64,000 bases of DNA from Camelus bactrianus (lineage: Eukaryota > Chordata > Mammalia > Artiodactyla > Camelidae). Below, one piece after another: positions 24,111 through 36,896 of the stretch. Under the pieces are notes generated by a model that was given only the letters and a program-made list of their open reading frames with translations, had not been told where the DNA came from and did no database searches. Numbering within the stretch: position 1 is the first letter of the stretch; each line of letters starts with the position of its first letter. Position numbers and translations under genes: made by a program. The stretch covers positions 84,194,501 to 84,258,500 of the forward strand of contig NC_133545.1 of assembly GCF_048773025.1 (NCBI RefSeq), written 5' to 3'.

Positions 24111-24485
24111 TCCCTGACTTCCTTCTCCATTCCCACCTTCTAAACATCTGGCCACACCTTCCACTATTTAAACTCAGTTGACTCCAACTCAGAGGGCAAG
24201 GAGTCTGGGTGATGCAGCACAGAGAGGTTCACCTTTCAGGGCCCAGTAAGGGGCAGAGAAGGGCAGAGAATGAGTTTGGTGAGGTGGCAAGCGAGAATAA
24301 ACAAAATATTGAGTTTATCTCATAACTCATGGTTGGTTTACATTTGACAGCAATCACTGTAATTCACCAAATTAATATATTAAAGAAGGTATGTCATAGG
24401 ATTGTCTTATTAGGTGACAAAAATTTTTTTTATAAAATTCTGAATCAACATTTATGTATGATAAATATAAAACTCTTGGTTCTGG
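24111..24485. other. Unassigned DNA
   Basis: No recognised element; short frames only. Confidence 0.4.
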
Positions 24486-25758
24486 TTTTAGGGCAACATG
24501 GCATGTACTAATTTTTCTCTGTTCCTCCCCTCTAAATACAATTAAATACCCTGGAAATAATTCAACAACCATAAAGGGCTCAGAAAAGTGGAAAGAAGGT
24601 GAAATGGCTAGGGACATCAGGACTCGAAGAAGGACACGCAGTGAGATCAATGGTTTGTCTTTTTAGCTCCCAAATATCCTGGACTGAGTGCTGGAGATGC
24701 CTACAACCAAAACTGCCAACAGCATGGAAAGAAGGGAGAAAGAGAGACAGAGAAAAGCCTGTTCTCTCAGATCCCCTTCTCCCCTCCAAAACCAAACAAA
24801 AACCCCAAACAGAAACAAAAATTTTAAAAAGGGAAAAGAGGAGCCTGGCAAAGATGTAATGGGGAGACTCATACCTGGTGCCAGTGGTGCCCAGATCTTC
24901 CCACAGCACCAGCTCTGGCAGAGCTGGGGAATTGGAGGGTGCAGCCCAACCCCACCTCACACTGGCTGAGAGCTGTGGCCTGGTCTGCTTACAGCAGTGG
25001 CAGCTCCAGAACCTGGGTGAGCCTGACTGCAGTAGTCTGTCCTCTTTGCTGGTCCTGTGCTACCAATATTCCTGGTGTCTCCCTATTATCCATCTAGATC
25101 CAGTGGCTCCTGGCTCACTGCCTAGCAAAAGAAGATCCAGGTTTCTCTAGGTCCTCCATCCAGTGGCAGGAGGCGAGCCAGGCCTGAGGTCTCCTGAACC
25201 TTATCCCTATGAAAGAAGGTGGTCCAAATAAATGCTTCTTTCACCCAGTGCCACTGGCAGAGATAGAGTCAGTCATAAGCCCAGTAATGTGGATGACCAG
25301 AGAACAGACCAGTGGAAACTGCATCCCACTGGCCCAGCATCCCATCTATATACCTAAGGACATAAGTTGCCCAAAGAGAAACCCTCCTGCCCCAGTGGGC
25401 AGCATTATCATGGAGCCAGCAGAAACTCAGCAGAATCAGAAGAACAAAGAAGTCCAGAATAGCATGGCAAGGGCTCAGAAACTAAAGCCCACACAATTAG
25501 GGCGTAGCCTACACACTAAACTGGAAGAGAACAACTTCCTGCAAAACTAGAAGAATAATATAGGACCAAGAGATTCTTAACATAATATCCAAAATGTCCA
25601 AGATACAATTAAAAAATCACTCATCAGAGCAAGAACCAGAAAAATCACAACTTGAGTGAGAAAGGATATTAACTGATGGCAAAGATGAATGAGTTGTTAA
25701 AATTAACTGACAATGATTTAAAGCAGCCACCACAAAATACTTCAAGAATCAATTACAA
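24486..25758 (+). mobile_element. Old L1 5' UTR-like segment
   Basis: The order resembles the long GC-richer 5' UTR of old L1s: 'ccctggaaataattcaacaa' near 24549, a gagaaagagag stretch and 'tgagagctgtggcctggtct' near 24967. It ends with 'aatcacaacttgagtgagaa' and 'taaagcagccaccacaaaat' near 25650-25737. Several 80-120-codon frames on both strands are incidental to this GC-rich UTR. It ends abruptly at 25758 against a younger L1. Confidence 0.55.
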
Positions 25759-25907
25759 AGGAGTGATATCAGTGCAATGGCAGAATGGGAGAGATCAGTC
25801 TTCATCCCCCACAAAACCCAGCAATGAGACAGTTACCCACAAGTGAAAAGGCCTTGGGGGGCCATTCAAGTGTCTAATTAAGAACCTACAGCAGCACAAT
25901 AAAATGA

Positions 25908-26180
25908 TTGGACTTGGCTGACATTTTTAGGATGTTACGTCCCCCCAAAACAGAATATACATTCTTTTCAAGTGCTCATGGAACATTTTCTAGGATAGAC
26001 CACATACTCAGGCACAAAAGAAGCCTCCACAAATTTAAGTGGATAGAAGTTATTTCAAGCATCTTCTCTGACCACAATGGCATGAAACTAGAAACTAACC
26101 ACAGAAAAACAAAGGAGAAAAAAAATGACCGCCTGGAGACTAAACAACATGCTACTGAAAAAATAACAGGTCAACAATGA
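25908..26180 (+). pseudogene. L1 ORF2 endonuclease C-terminal fragment
   Basis: Ninety open residues with TEYTFFSSAHGTFSRIDHILRH, then SDHNGMKLETN. The SDH box is the conserved catalytic His/Asp pair of the L1 endonuclease, and RIDHI also fits the family. Truncated at both ends. Confidence 0.85.
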
Positions 26181-27114
26181 AATCAAAGAAGAAATTTAAC
26201 GATGCTTTCAGACAAATGACAGTGAAGACACAACCACACAAAATCTATGGGATGCAGCAAAAGCATTCCTAAGAGGGTAGTTCATAGCAATACAGGCCTT
26301 CCTCTAAAAACAAGAATAATCTCAAATAAACAACCTTACCTACCACCTAAGAGAATTAGAAAAAGAACAAACAAAACCTAAACATTAGAAGGAAAGAAAT
26401 AATAATGATCAAGGAGGAAATAAAGTAGAGATTTAAAAAAATAATAGAAAAAATCAATCAAACCAAGAGCTGATTTGTTGAAAGAGTAAACAAAATTGAC
26501 AAGCCTCTGGCCAGGCTCACCAAGAAGGAAAGAGAGAGGACATAAATAAAAATAAGAAATGAAAATGGAGAAATTACAACCCACACACAGAAACACACAC
26601 ACAAAAAAAAGCATAAGAGAATACTATGAACAACTATATGGCAATAAATTGGACAACTTAGAAGAAATGAACAAGTCTCTAGAAACATACAGTCCACCAA
26701 AATTGAATCAAAAAGAAAGAGATCACTTGAAAAGACCAATCACTAGAAGTGAAATAAAATCAGCAAAAAAAAAAAAAACCTCCCTGCAAACAAAAGTCCA
26801 GGACATGGCTTCACTGGGGAATTCTATCAAACATACAAAGAAGAGCTCATGCTGATCCTTCTCAAACTCTTCCAAAAGATTGAAGAGGAGAGAACACTCC
26901 CAAACTCATTCAACACCTTGATACCAAAGCCAGACAAAGACACTACTAAAAAGAAAACTATAGGCCAATGTTATTGATGAACATAGATGCAAAAATCCTC
27001 AACAAAATATTAGCAAACAGAATCCAACAACACATAAAAAAAATTATATAACATGATCAAGTTGGGGTCATCCCAGGGACACAAGGATGGCTCAACATAC
27101 ACAAATCAGTCAAC

Positions 27115-27345
27115 GTGATACACCACATCAACAAGAGAAAGGACAAAGTTCACATGATCATCTCAATAGATGCAGAAAAAACATCTGATAAAATTCAATA
27201 CCCATTTATGATAAAAACTCTAACCAAAGTAGGTATAGAAGGAACATATCTCAACATAATAAAAGCTATTTATGACAAACCTACAGTCAGCATAATACCC
27301 AATGGTGAAAAGCTGAAACCCTTCCCAGTAAAATCTGGAACATGA
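27115..27345 (+). pseudogene. L1 ORF2 reverse-transcriptase palm fragment
   Basis: 76 residues: [14 protein letters not shown] is RT motif A (catalytic Asp; usual form IDAEKAFDKIQ), then [22 protein letters not shown] stop follows directly, and the next pieces [16 protein letters not shown] (27346 on) and [14 protein letters not shown] (27463 on) continue in the same direction. The YVDD box is at 27469-27480. Confidence 0.85.
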
Positions 27346-27805
27346 CAAGGATGCCCACTCTCACCACTTCTATTTAATATAGTATTGGAAGTCTGAGTCA
27401 TAGCAATTAGACAGCAAAAAGAAATAAAAGGGATCCAAACTGGAAGAGAAGAGGTAAAATTGTCATTATATGTGGATGACATGATACTATATATAGAAAA
27501 CCCACAATGCTCCACACAAAAACTACTAGTAATGATAAAAAAAATTCAGCAAGGTAGCAGGATACAAGATTAATATACAGAAATCAGTGACATTTCTTTA
27601 ATAATGAAATATCAGAAAAAGAAAGTAGAGAAACAATCCCCAAGTTGCATCCCCAAAATAAAATACTTAGGAATAAACCTGACCAAGGAAGTGAAAGACT
27701 TACATGCAGAGAACTACAAAACACTGACTAAGGAAATTAAAAATAACTTAAAAGAAATGGAAAGCTATCCCACGTTCTTGGGTTGGAATAATTAATATTG
27801 TTAAA

Positions 27806-28342
27806 ATGGCCATACTACCCAAAACAGTCTACAGATATAATGCAATCCCTATCAAATTACCGAGGGCATTTTTCACAGAAATAGAACAAATAATCCTAAG
27901 ATTTATATGGAATCACAAAAGATTCAGAATTGCCAAAGCAATAGTGAAGAAAAAGAATGAAGCTGGAGGAATAACCCTCCCAGACTTCAGACAATACTAC
28001 AGAGCTACAGTAATCAGAACAGCATGGTATTGGGACAAAAACAGACATATGGATCAATGGAACAGAATAGAGAGCCCAGAAATGAACCCACCAACTTTCG
28101 GTCAACTAATCTTCAACAAAGGAGACAAGAACATACAGTGGAATAAAGACAGTCTCTTCAGCAAATGGTGTTGGGAAAACTGGACAGAAGCATGTAAATC
28201 AGTGAAGCTAGAACACTCCCTTACACCATATACAAAAATCAACTCAAAATGGATGAAAGACTTAAACACAAAACAAGACACTATAAACATCTTAGAAGAA
28301 AACATAAGCAAAACGTTATCTAAATTTAGTAATTTTAAATAA
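27806..28342 (+). pseudogene. L1 ORF2 thumb/post-RT fragment, longest L1 frame
   Basis: 178 open residues, the longest frame in the window. It starts [19 protein letters not shown], continues [17 protein letters not shown] and [21 protein letters not shown], and ends [16 protein letters not shown] and ILEENISK. This is the region between RT and the Cys-rich C-terminus. It ends at the junction with the next L1. It is a fragment, and no start codon function is implied. Confidence 0.9.
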
Positions 28343-28345
28343 TAC

Positions 28346-29815
28346 ATTTAGTAATACTATAAAATTAATATACAGAAACCTGTTTCATTTTTATACACTA
28401 ACAATGAAATATCAGAATGAGAAATTAAGGAAGCAATCCCGTTTACCATCACATCAAAAAAAATAAAATAACTTGGAATAAGTCTTCCTAAGGAGGCAAA
28501 AGACCTGTACTCCAAAAACTGGAAGACACTGATGAAGGAAACTGAAGATGACACAAACAGATGGAAAGATATACCATGCTCTTGGATTGGAAGAGTTAAT
28601 ATTGTTAAAATTGCCATACTACCCAAGGCAATCTACAGATTCAATGCAATCCCTATCAAATTGCCAATGACATTTTTCAAAGAACTGGGACAAAAAATTG
28701 TTAAATTCATATGGAAACACAACAGACCCCGAATAGCCAAAACAATCTTGAGAAAGAAGAATGGAGTTAAAGGATCAGCCTCCCTGACTTTATATTACAA
28801 GCTACAGTGATCAAAACAGGACAGTACTGGCACAAGCACACACATATAGATCAATCAAACAGGACAGAAAGTCCAGAAATAAACCCACACACTTATCGTC
28901 AATTAATCATAACAAAGGTGGTAAGAATATATAATGGAGAAGAGACAGTCTCTTCAATAAGTGATGCTGGGAAAACTGTACAACTAATTGTAAAAGAATA
29001 AAATTAGAACATTCTCTAATTCTCTAACATCATATGTGAAACAACTCAAAATAGATTACGGCCCTAAATGTAGGATCTGTTACTATTAGAGAAAAATATA
29101 GGCAGGACACTCTTTGACATAAATTGCAGCAGTATTTTTTTTGAATCCATCTCCTAGAGTAATGGGAACAAAAGCAAAAATAAACAAGTGGGAGCTGATT
29201 AACTTAAAAGATTTTGCACAACAAAGAAACCCATAAACAAAATGAAAAGACAACCTACAAAACGGGAAAAATATATTCACAAATGATGCAACTGACAAGG
29301 GATTACTTTCCAAAATATACAAACAGTTCATATAGGTCAATATCAAGAAAACCTCAACTCAATCAAAAAATGTGTAGAAGACCTAAATAGATACTTATAC
29401 AAAAAAAAAAAAAAAAGACATACAGATGACCAACAGGTACATGAAAAGATGCTTAACATCACTAATTACTAGAGAAATGCAAATCAAAATCACAGTGAGG
29501 TAACAATTCACATCAGTCAGAATGGCCATCATCAAAAAATCTACAAATAAAAAATGTTGGAGATGATAGAGAAAGGAAACCCTCCTACACTGTTGGTGGG
29601 AATGTAAATTGTTGCAGCCACTATGGAAAACAGTCTGGAGTTTTCTTTAAAAACTAAAAATAGAGTTACCATATGATCCAGCAATTTCACTCCTGGGAAT
29701 ATGTCTAGAGAAAACTCGAAATTGAAAAGACATCTGCACTTCAATGTTTATAGCAGCACTATTTACAATAGCCAAGATGTATATCATCAAGATATGTTCA
29801 TCAAGAAAATATAAC
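28346..29815 (+). mobile_element. Second L1 in tandem, older, RT to C-terminus
   Basis: Begins inside RT ('aattaatatacagaaacctg' at 28361) and so repeats ORF2 sequence already present in the preceding L1. The order is thumb (28532-28810, [19 protein letters not shown]), 29080-29350, and the Cys-rich region near 29570-29600. It ends at the AT microsatellite without a clear 3' UTR. Frames are broken. Confidence 0.75.
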
Positions 29816-29932
29816 AAGTGTAAATTGTAATTATAGTATATGTATATATAGATACATATACGTATATAAATATCTATATATGTATATGTGTATATATATT
29901 ATCTATGTATGTGTATATAGATAATACCAGAG
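29816..29932. repeat. AT-rich (TATATG)n microsatellite
   Basis: Alternating tatatg/tatata/gata units over about 110 bp, at the boundary between two L1 bodies. Confidence 0.85.
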
Positions 29933-31554
29933 TACCTAAACTTATTAAGCAAATATTAACTCATCTGAAGACAGAAATAGACAACACGAAATAGTGGAGG
30001 ATTTCAATACCCCACTTTCAACAATTTATAGATCATCCAGATAGAAAATCAGTAAGGAAATGTTGGATTTGAATTACACTTAGACGTAGTGAACCCAGAA
30101 GACATACACAGAACATTCCATTGAACAGCAGTATATACTTTCTTCTCAAGTACTCATGGACCATTTTCCGACATAGATCATATGTAAGGTCAAAATAAAA
30201 AAAAGTCAAAGAAACTGAGTTAGTTTTTTGAATAGATTAAAAAATTGGCAAAGCTTTAGCTAGACAAAGAGAAAAAGAGAGAAAACTCAAATAAATAAAA
30301 TCAGAAATGTAAGAGGAGATATTAGAACCAATACTGCAGAAATACGAAGGATCATAAGAGATGACTATGAACAATTGCACGCTAGCAAATTTGATTACCT
30401 ACAAGAAACTGGTTACTAATTTTCTAGAAACATATCACCTATCAAGAATGAGTCAAGAAGAAATAGAAAATCTTAATAGATCTATAAATATTAAGGGTAT
30501 TGAGTTACTAATAAAAAAAAAACTTCCAACAAAAAAAGCCGTGGACCTGATGGCTTCATTGGTAAATCCTACTATTTAAAGAAGTAATGGCACTCCTTCT
30601 CAAACTGTCCCCAGAAGTTGAAGAGGAAGGAATACTTTGAAATTTATTTTACAAGGCCAGTACTACTCTGATACTAAAGTGAGTCAAGGACACTACAGTA
30701 AAAGAGAATTACAGGCCAGTATTCCTGATGAACAGAGATGCTACAATCCTCAACAAAACTGAAGCAAACTGAATTCAACAGCACATTAAAAGGGTTATAC
30801 AACTTGACCAGTGGGACTTATTCCTGGAATGGTAGGATGGTTCAACATATGAAAATCAGTCAATGAAGGATAAATATCACGTGTTCATCTCAACTGGTGC
30901 AGACAAAGAATTCAACAATTCAACACTCTTTCATGATAAAAAAAAAAAACCCTCAACAAACTAGGAATAGAATAAAATTACCTAAACATAAGTAAGGCTA
31001 CGTATGAACATTTCACAGCTAACATCATATCAATGGCGAAAAACTGGAAGCTTTATCTCTAAGATCAGGAAAAAGACAAGAGTGCCTACTTCCATCACGT
31101 CTATTCAACATTGCACTGAAAGTCCAAACCAGAGCAGTTAGGCAAGAGGAAGAAATAAAAGACATCTTAAAAAAAAAAAAAAAAGAAATAAAAGACACCC
31201 AAAGTAAAATGATCTCTGTTCACTAATGACATAATCTTATATGTTAGAAAATCTATAGAACTAATAAATGAATTCAGTAAAGTTGCAGGATAGAAAATCC
31301 ACACACAACAATCAGTTGCATATCCATACACTAACAATGTACAATCTGAAAATGAAATTAAGAAAACAATCCAATTTTAATAACATCAATACAATAAAAT
31401 ACTTAGCAATAAACTTAACCAAGGAAGTGAAAGATGGTCACTGAAAATTGCAGAATATTGCTAAAACAGATTAAAGACACAAATGAATATAAACAATGAA
31501 GACATTTCTGTGTCTCTGAAGATGACCTGTGTTCATAAAGTTAAAGACTAAGTA

Positions 31555-31956
31555 TTGTTAAAATGTTTATACTACCCAAAGACCTACAGATTTAATAAGA
31601 TCCTTACCAAAATACCAATGGCATTTTTTTGCAGAAAAAAAAAAATCCTAAAATTTATTTTACAATTCAATGGATCCCAGGTAGTCAAAACAATCTTGAG
31701 AAAGAAGAATAAAGCTGGAGGCATCAAACTTCCTGATTTCAAACTATATTACAAAGCTATAGTAATCAAAATGGTACAGTACTGGCATAAAGAGAGACAT
31801 GTAGACTATTGGGATAGACTAGAGAGCCCAGAAATAAACCCTCACTCATTTGGTCAACTGATCTTTACAAGGGTGTCAAAGCTACACAATAGGGAATTGA
31901 TAGTCTTTTCAACCAATGGTGCTGGAAAAACTGGATATCCACATGCAAATGAATGA
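31555..31956 (+). pseudogene. L1 ORF2 thumb fragment
   Basis: 133 open residues: MLKCLYYPKTYRFNKILTKI, then KNKAGGIKLPDFKLYYKAIV and [15 protein letters not shown]. Collinear with 27806-28342, but in the older L1 and more diverged. Confidence 0.85.
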
Positions 31957-33099
31957 AGTTGGACCCTTCCTTACACCATATATATAAATTAACTAAAAAT
32001 TGATTAAAGATCTGAATGTAACAGCTGAAGCTATAAAATCCTTAGAAGAAAACATACATGACATTAGATTTGGCAACAATTTCTTAGCGATGACACCGAA
32101 AGCACTGGCAAGAGCAAAAACAAGACAAGAGGAACTATATCAAACCAAAAAGCTTTGGCTCAGCAAAGGAAATAATTAGTGAAAAAGCAACCTATAGAAT
32201 AGGAACAAATATTTGCAAACCATCTATATGATAAAGGATTAATATCTAAAATATATAGGAACTCATACAACTCAATAGCAAAAAAAAAAAAAAAAAACCT
32301 GTTTAAAAAATGGGCCAAAAACTCAAACATTTCTCTGAAAAAGATATACGAATCACCTACAAAAATATGAAAAGCTGTCCAACATCACTAATCATCAGGG
32401 AAATGTAAATCAAAACCACAATGTGATGTCCCCTCACACCTGTTAAGATGACCAGTTATCAAGCAAAAAAAACAGAAAATAATATGTATTGGAGAGGATG
32501 CAAACTAGGATCCTTGTACACTATTGGTGAAAATCTACAGCGGTGCAACATCCACAGAAAATACTATGAAGATTCCTCACAAAAATTAAAAATAGAATTA
32601 CCATATGATGCACTAATTCCAATTTTGGGTATATATTCAAGATAATTTAAAGCAGGATCTGAAAGAGATATTTGCACACCCACTTCCTTTTTGGCATTAA
32701 TCACAATAGTCGAGAAGTGGAAGAAAACGAAACACCCATTGACTGATAAATGGATTAGAAAAAAAAGGGGTTTATAGATACAATGAAATGTTATTCAGCC
32801 TTTAAAAAGAAGGAAATTCTGACACCTGCTGCACCATGGATGAACCTTGAGGACATTATGCTAAATGAAATGTCAGACTCAGAAAGACAAATGCTGCATG
32901 ATCTCACTTACATGTGGAATCTAAAATAGTCATACTCATAGAAACAGAGAGCAGAATGCTGGTGGGGTTGAGGAGGAAGAGAGTTGTTAGGTTGGTATAG
33001 AGTTTCAGTTTTACAAGATGAAAAAATTTAGGTATCTGTTGCACAACAATGACCTATAGTTAACACTGCTGTATTGTGCTCTTAAATGTTATGATGGTA

Positions 33100-33206
33100 T
33101 AATAAAAAGAATATGAAAACAAATGTGCATATATATGCATGACTAGGACGTGGTGCTGTACACCAGAAATTGACACAATGTAACTGACTATACTTCAATT
33201 TAAAAA
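33100..33206 (+). mobile_element. Minimal L1 tail insertion (107 bp)
   Basis: Only the last ~105 bp of a young L1 3' UTR ('ctgtacaccagaaattgaca' at 33160) plus a short A tail. Flanked by gttatgatggta (33088-33099) and gttacgatggca (33207-33218). The host is the 3' UTR of the old L1. Confidence 0.8.
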
Positions 33207-34819
33207 GTTACGATGGCAAATTTTGGATTACATGTTTTTTACACCAATAAAGAAAAAGATAATTTGGAACTTTAGAAAGGCAAGAAGACCAACTGGCTAG
33301 GAAAAATTACGGAGAATATAATAGCTGTTCTCCTCCTCATGATTTCCTTAAATAACACATGATGATTGAAGCAAAATTATAATATCTGAAGTGATATTCA
33401 ATGTATGTAGAGGAAATGCTTGAGACAATTATATTTTTAAAAAGTGGTGGCAAAGGGATCTATACAGAGATCAAGTTCCAATCCTTCATTTGAATTGGTG
33501 AGATATCAATGATAGAATGTTGCGATACGTTGTATACACACAATGCAAGATCTAGAGACACTACTGTGAAAAATATACAAAGCAGTATACTCAGAAATAC
33601 TATAAATAAAACGCGATGGAACCCCATAAAACGTTCAGGTAGACAGGAGACAAGAAAAAAAAGAGGAATGAGAAACAGAGGAAACAAACAGAAAATAAGT
33701 AATAAAATGGCCTTTCAGTCCTAACATGCTGAGAATTACTGGGTCTCAACACACCAATTAAAAGATGGTCTGGCCGAGTGGATTGAAAAACACAAGCCCA
33801 CTATATGCCATCTACAAGAAACTCTCTTCAAACACAACAACGTGGATAGTTTAAAGTGAGAGGATGGAAAAAATATATCATGCTAATTGCCACTCAAAAA
33901 CAAAAGCAGGAGATAAAATAGAAATCCGAACAAAAAAATGACTACGGACAAAGAGGAAATAAATCTAACAAAAAGATATGCAAGAACTCTACACAAAGCA
34001 TGACATTCATTATTAAGATAAATTAAAGTAGAAATAAGTAATTGAAGGATAGATATTCCATCTTCATAAATTGAGGTAAATGATAATTTTTTTAAAGTCG
34101 TTACCTTCCAGACATATCTATTGATTCAGTGCAATCCCAATCAAAACACCAATGATTATTTTTTCATGGAAAAAAAGTGGATTCTAAACTTCATACAGAA
34201 ATTCAAAGGGTCAAAAATAACCAAGGTATTCTAGAAAAAGCAAAGTGGAGGACTTATATAAACGTATCAAAAAAATATTAAAAACTACATAAAGTAAGGC
34301 AGTTGGTATTGGCATAAAGATAAACAGAATAAAAATAGTCTAAACATAGACCCACTTGTATAGTTATTTCATTTATGAAAAAAGTGAGTCATAAAGAAAA
34401 AAAAGATATTTTTTCAATAAATTGTGCTGGACCGATAAGATACTCACTTGGATGCCCACCTCACATTGTATGCAAAACTCAATTCCAGATGGAGTGCAGA
34501 TTTAAATGTGAAGGGGTAAACAATGAAACTTTTAAAGGAAAACAAAGAGCAATTTCATGACCTTGGAGTTGGCAATGAAAAACTCGGACCAGAAATGAAC
34601 TTAATGCATTTAACTATGTTAAAATCTAGAACTTAATGCTTAGTTAACAGAGAGTAAAAAATGTAACCCATAGAGGGAGAAAATGTTTACAATACAAATA
34701 CACTGAATCCTCATGCCTCATAGATTCCATATCTGTGAATTTGCCTGACTACTACAATATATTGGTAACCTCAAATCAATGCCCCGGGCATTCCCATGGT
34801 CATTTGTGAATGTAGCAGA

Positions 34820-35278
34820 TGTTACTTAAAGGCAAGTTCGTGTGCTGGCTGCACCATGAGGCCAAACAAATTGAAACATTGAAGTTTGGAGCAGAGAAAA
34901 GTTTGTTGCAGGGCTGAGCAAGGAGGACTGGGAGGCTCATGCCCCAGAAAACCCTGAGATCCCTGAAGGGTTTCAGCAAAGCACATTTAAAGGCCAGGTG
35001 AGGGAGGCGGGTGCAGGGTACATGATCAGCTCGTGTACAGTCCTCTGATTGGTTGATGTGGAGGGAACAGGGTGGTCAACATTGTATCAACCCCCAGGCA
35101 CCAGAAGGTCTGGGGACCACGTGCTCTCCATCATCAAGTAGTTAATTTCTTCCCTTTGGTAGTGACTTTCAGCATCTGAAAAACTCGGGAAATATACATG
35201 AGATATTATGATCTGGGTACCTCAGAGAGGAGCTGCAACAGAGGATATAGGGAGGGGTCTGGGTCCTGCTGGGTTACA
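34820..35278 (-). mobile_element. Solo LTR in Tigger, 459 bp
   Basis: Fossil LTR, TG...CA, with exact 4-bp target duplications caga (34816-34819, 35279-35282), as expected for class I ERVs. Content suggests minus orientation: a reversed CCAAT box in 'tctgattggttgatg' near 35044 and the reversed U3/R boundary near 34905. No internal region. The family is not named with confidence. Confidence 0.75.
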
Positions 35279-36000
35279 CAGAGAGGCGACAAGTTTGAGT
35301 TACCCATTCCCAGTGGAGGTCCAACATGGTGACACTCTGCCTTATTTCAGCTCATCCTGGAAACAAGTGTCCTTTGTGTGTTCTATTTAGTACCATGCTT
35401 TTCACATATTTGTGCTTTTTGTTGGCGATGTCACAGTTTAAAATGGCCCTCAGTGTAGTGCTGAATTGCTGTCTAGTGTTCCTGAGCAAGAAGACGTGAT
35501 GTGCCTTATGGAGGAAGCAGGGGTGTTAGGTGAGCCGTTCAGACCTGAATCACAGCGCTGTGTCTGGAGTTCAGCGATAATGAATCACTAGTACAATATG
35601 CTGCATCCAGTAAAAGGAAGAGGAAACTCACCCATCTGCGTGCAAGATCACCGGAAGCTGCAAAGTGCATCCACAGTGTGTGATGAGGCTGCGGGGAAGA
35701 TGGGAAAGTGGCTAAACGTGTAGGTTTATAAAATGACAACTGATAAAAAAGAGTGCAGTGGATGATGTGGTGGGAAGGCTGAAAGCCAAAGGAATTTAAG
35801 GTCACGTTACCTAGGGTCAGGAAAATGTAAAACTCTTCTTGGCCAGCGTGGGCTGGTTTGCAGATTTCAAAAGACTACACGGCATGACAATGTACCAGGC
35901 AGGTTCTGCAGCTCAGGAGCCTAAGGAAGACTGTCTAAAACGCCCACTACGTGTTACAGAGGGAGAAGATTATGGAAGAACAGGTTTTAAAAGCTGATGA

Positions 36001-36662
36001 TGTTAGAGCAGACAGATGGCTAGATATGAGCAGAGAAAGGGGGACACAGACCAAGTGGCAGGAATTGGGCAGAAAGGAGGGTCACAGGCCAAATGCAGGA
36101 AACCACACATCATGTAAGCAGCACCAGGGGTCCCCGGGCAGAGAAATGAAAGCAGGAACCTCCAGGCTGATAAATGGTTACACATTTTGGGGTGATGAGT
36201 GGCCTGGAGGCCAATAAAGAAAGGTGAGAAAAGGCAGGCATCTCCAGTGTCCAAATGTAACCTTTGCTCATCATGCCCTCATTACAATAAAATTAGCCTT
36301 GCAGGTTAGAAGTACCACCCATCATGCACCGACGCTGTGACCCTTCTGATCCAGACCAAATAAGGACAAAAATCCCTCCTCCCTTCAGGAAAGTGGAGTT
36401 GGGATGAAAATCAGGGATTACAACCCCAGCCTCTCCCCTCCCTAATGACTATTCCGCACATTCGTTTTTATACCCTATGTAACCAACTTGCCAAAGAAAC
36501 TTGGGGCAGCCGCTCCCCTGAGCCTGCCCGCTCTCCCCTTGCGAGTGTCCTATCCATCCCTTAATAAACCCTCCTTTTACTTTTTTAGCCACTGTGTCTT
36601 GTCTCTGAATTCTTTCAGGGACAGGACAAGAACCTGGAGACCGGTGACATCTACCAGCAACA
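36001..36662 (+). mobile_element. Solo LTR in Tigger, ~650-bp family, copy 2
   Basis: Fossil LTR of 662 bp, TG...CA, with exact 4-bp duplications atga (35997-36000, 36663-36666), indicating a class I ERV. AATAAA lies at about 36562. It is homologous over its length to 10525-11173. It was inserted in the Tigger transposase remnant, so it is younger than the Tigger. No internal ERV sequence adjoins. Confidence 0.85.
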
Positions 36663-36896
36663 ATGAGACTGTCCTGCTTTACCAGAATATTGACAAATGG
36701 ATCTAGATGACACAAATATTGTTTTGGTTGATGAGTATGTTGTGACCAGAGGCTCACAGGAAGGTACCCCTGGGTTTTCCCAGGAGCAGTGGTTCAGTGT
36801 TCACTAATTCAATGCTCACGGCAGCTTTATAGAACATAACTGCCTTGGATAACGAGAATCTACCGTAACTGACAGAGGGTTTGTATCCAGAATATA

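Larger units (their letters stand above)
25759..28335 (+). mobile_element. Young L1 with 5' terminus but large internal deletion
   Basis: 25759-25870 looks like the start of a young L1 5' UTR ('cagtgcaatggcagaatggg'). By 25905 the sequence is already in the ORF2 endonuclease (TEYTFFSSAHGTFSRIDHIL). ORF1 and the first part of ORF2 are missing. Connector, RT and thumb follow; the element stops near 28335 ([13 protein letters not shown]) without Cys-rich region, 3' UTR or tail. Frames are interrupted several times. A second L1 starts at once. Confidence 0.7.
29933..33250 (+). mobile_element. Old L1MA-like element, most of ORF2 and 3' end
   Basis: Endonuclease C-terminus near 29990-30180, connector at 30230-30580, RT at 30870-31270, thumb at 31555-31956, Cys-rich and C-terminal region at 32400-32900. 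The 3' UTR ends near 33250 with 'ttgtgctcttaaatgttatg' and, after a nested L1 tail, 'ggcaaattttggattacatg'. Many poly(A) slips and stops. In the palm the catalytic box region reads like FTND, not the YVDD of the younger copies. Confidence 0.75.
34701..36865 (+). mobile_element. Tigger-type DNA transposon with transposase remains
   Basis: TcMar-Tigger element inserted at TA (34699-34700 and 36866-36867). Terminal inverted repeats are detectable (cactgaatcctcat at the left; reverse complement of atgagaatctaccg-like sequence at the right). It holds a decayed CENP-B/jerky-like transposase: the start near 35430 ('aaaatggccctcagtgtagt'), a helix-turn-helix part, and the DDE-region phrase around EQVLKADE near 35978. 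Two LTRs (34820-35278, 36001-36662) interrupt it, leaving about 1.05 kb of Tigger. Ancient mammalian element, inactive. Confidence 0.75.

Noticed and set aside
24580-25150. Overlapping frames of 86-126 codons
   Set aside because: Inside an old L1 5' UTR-like segment; GC-rich non-coding composition.
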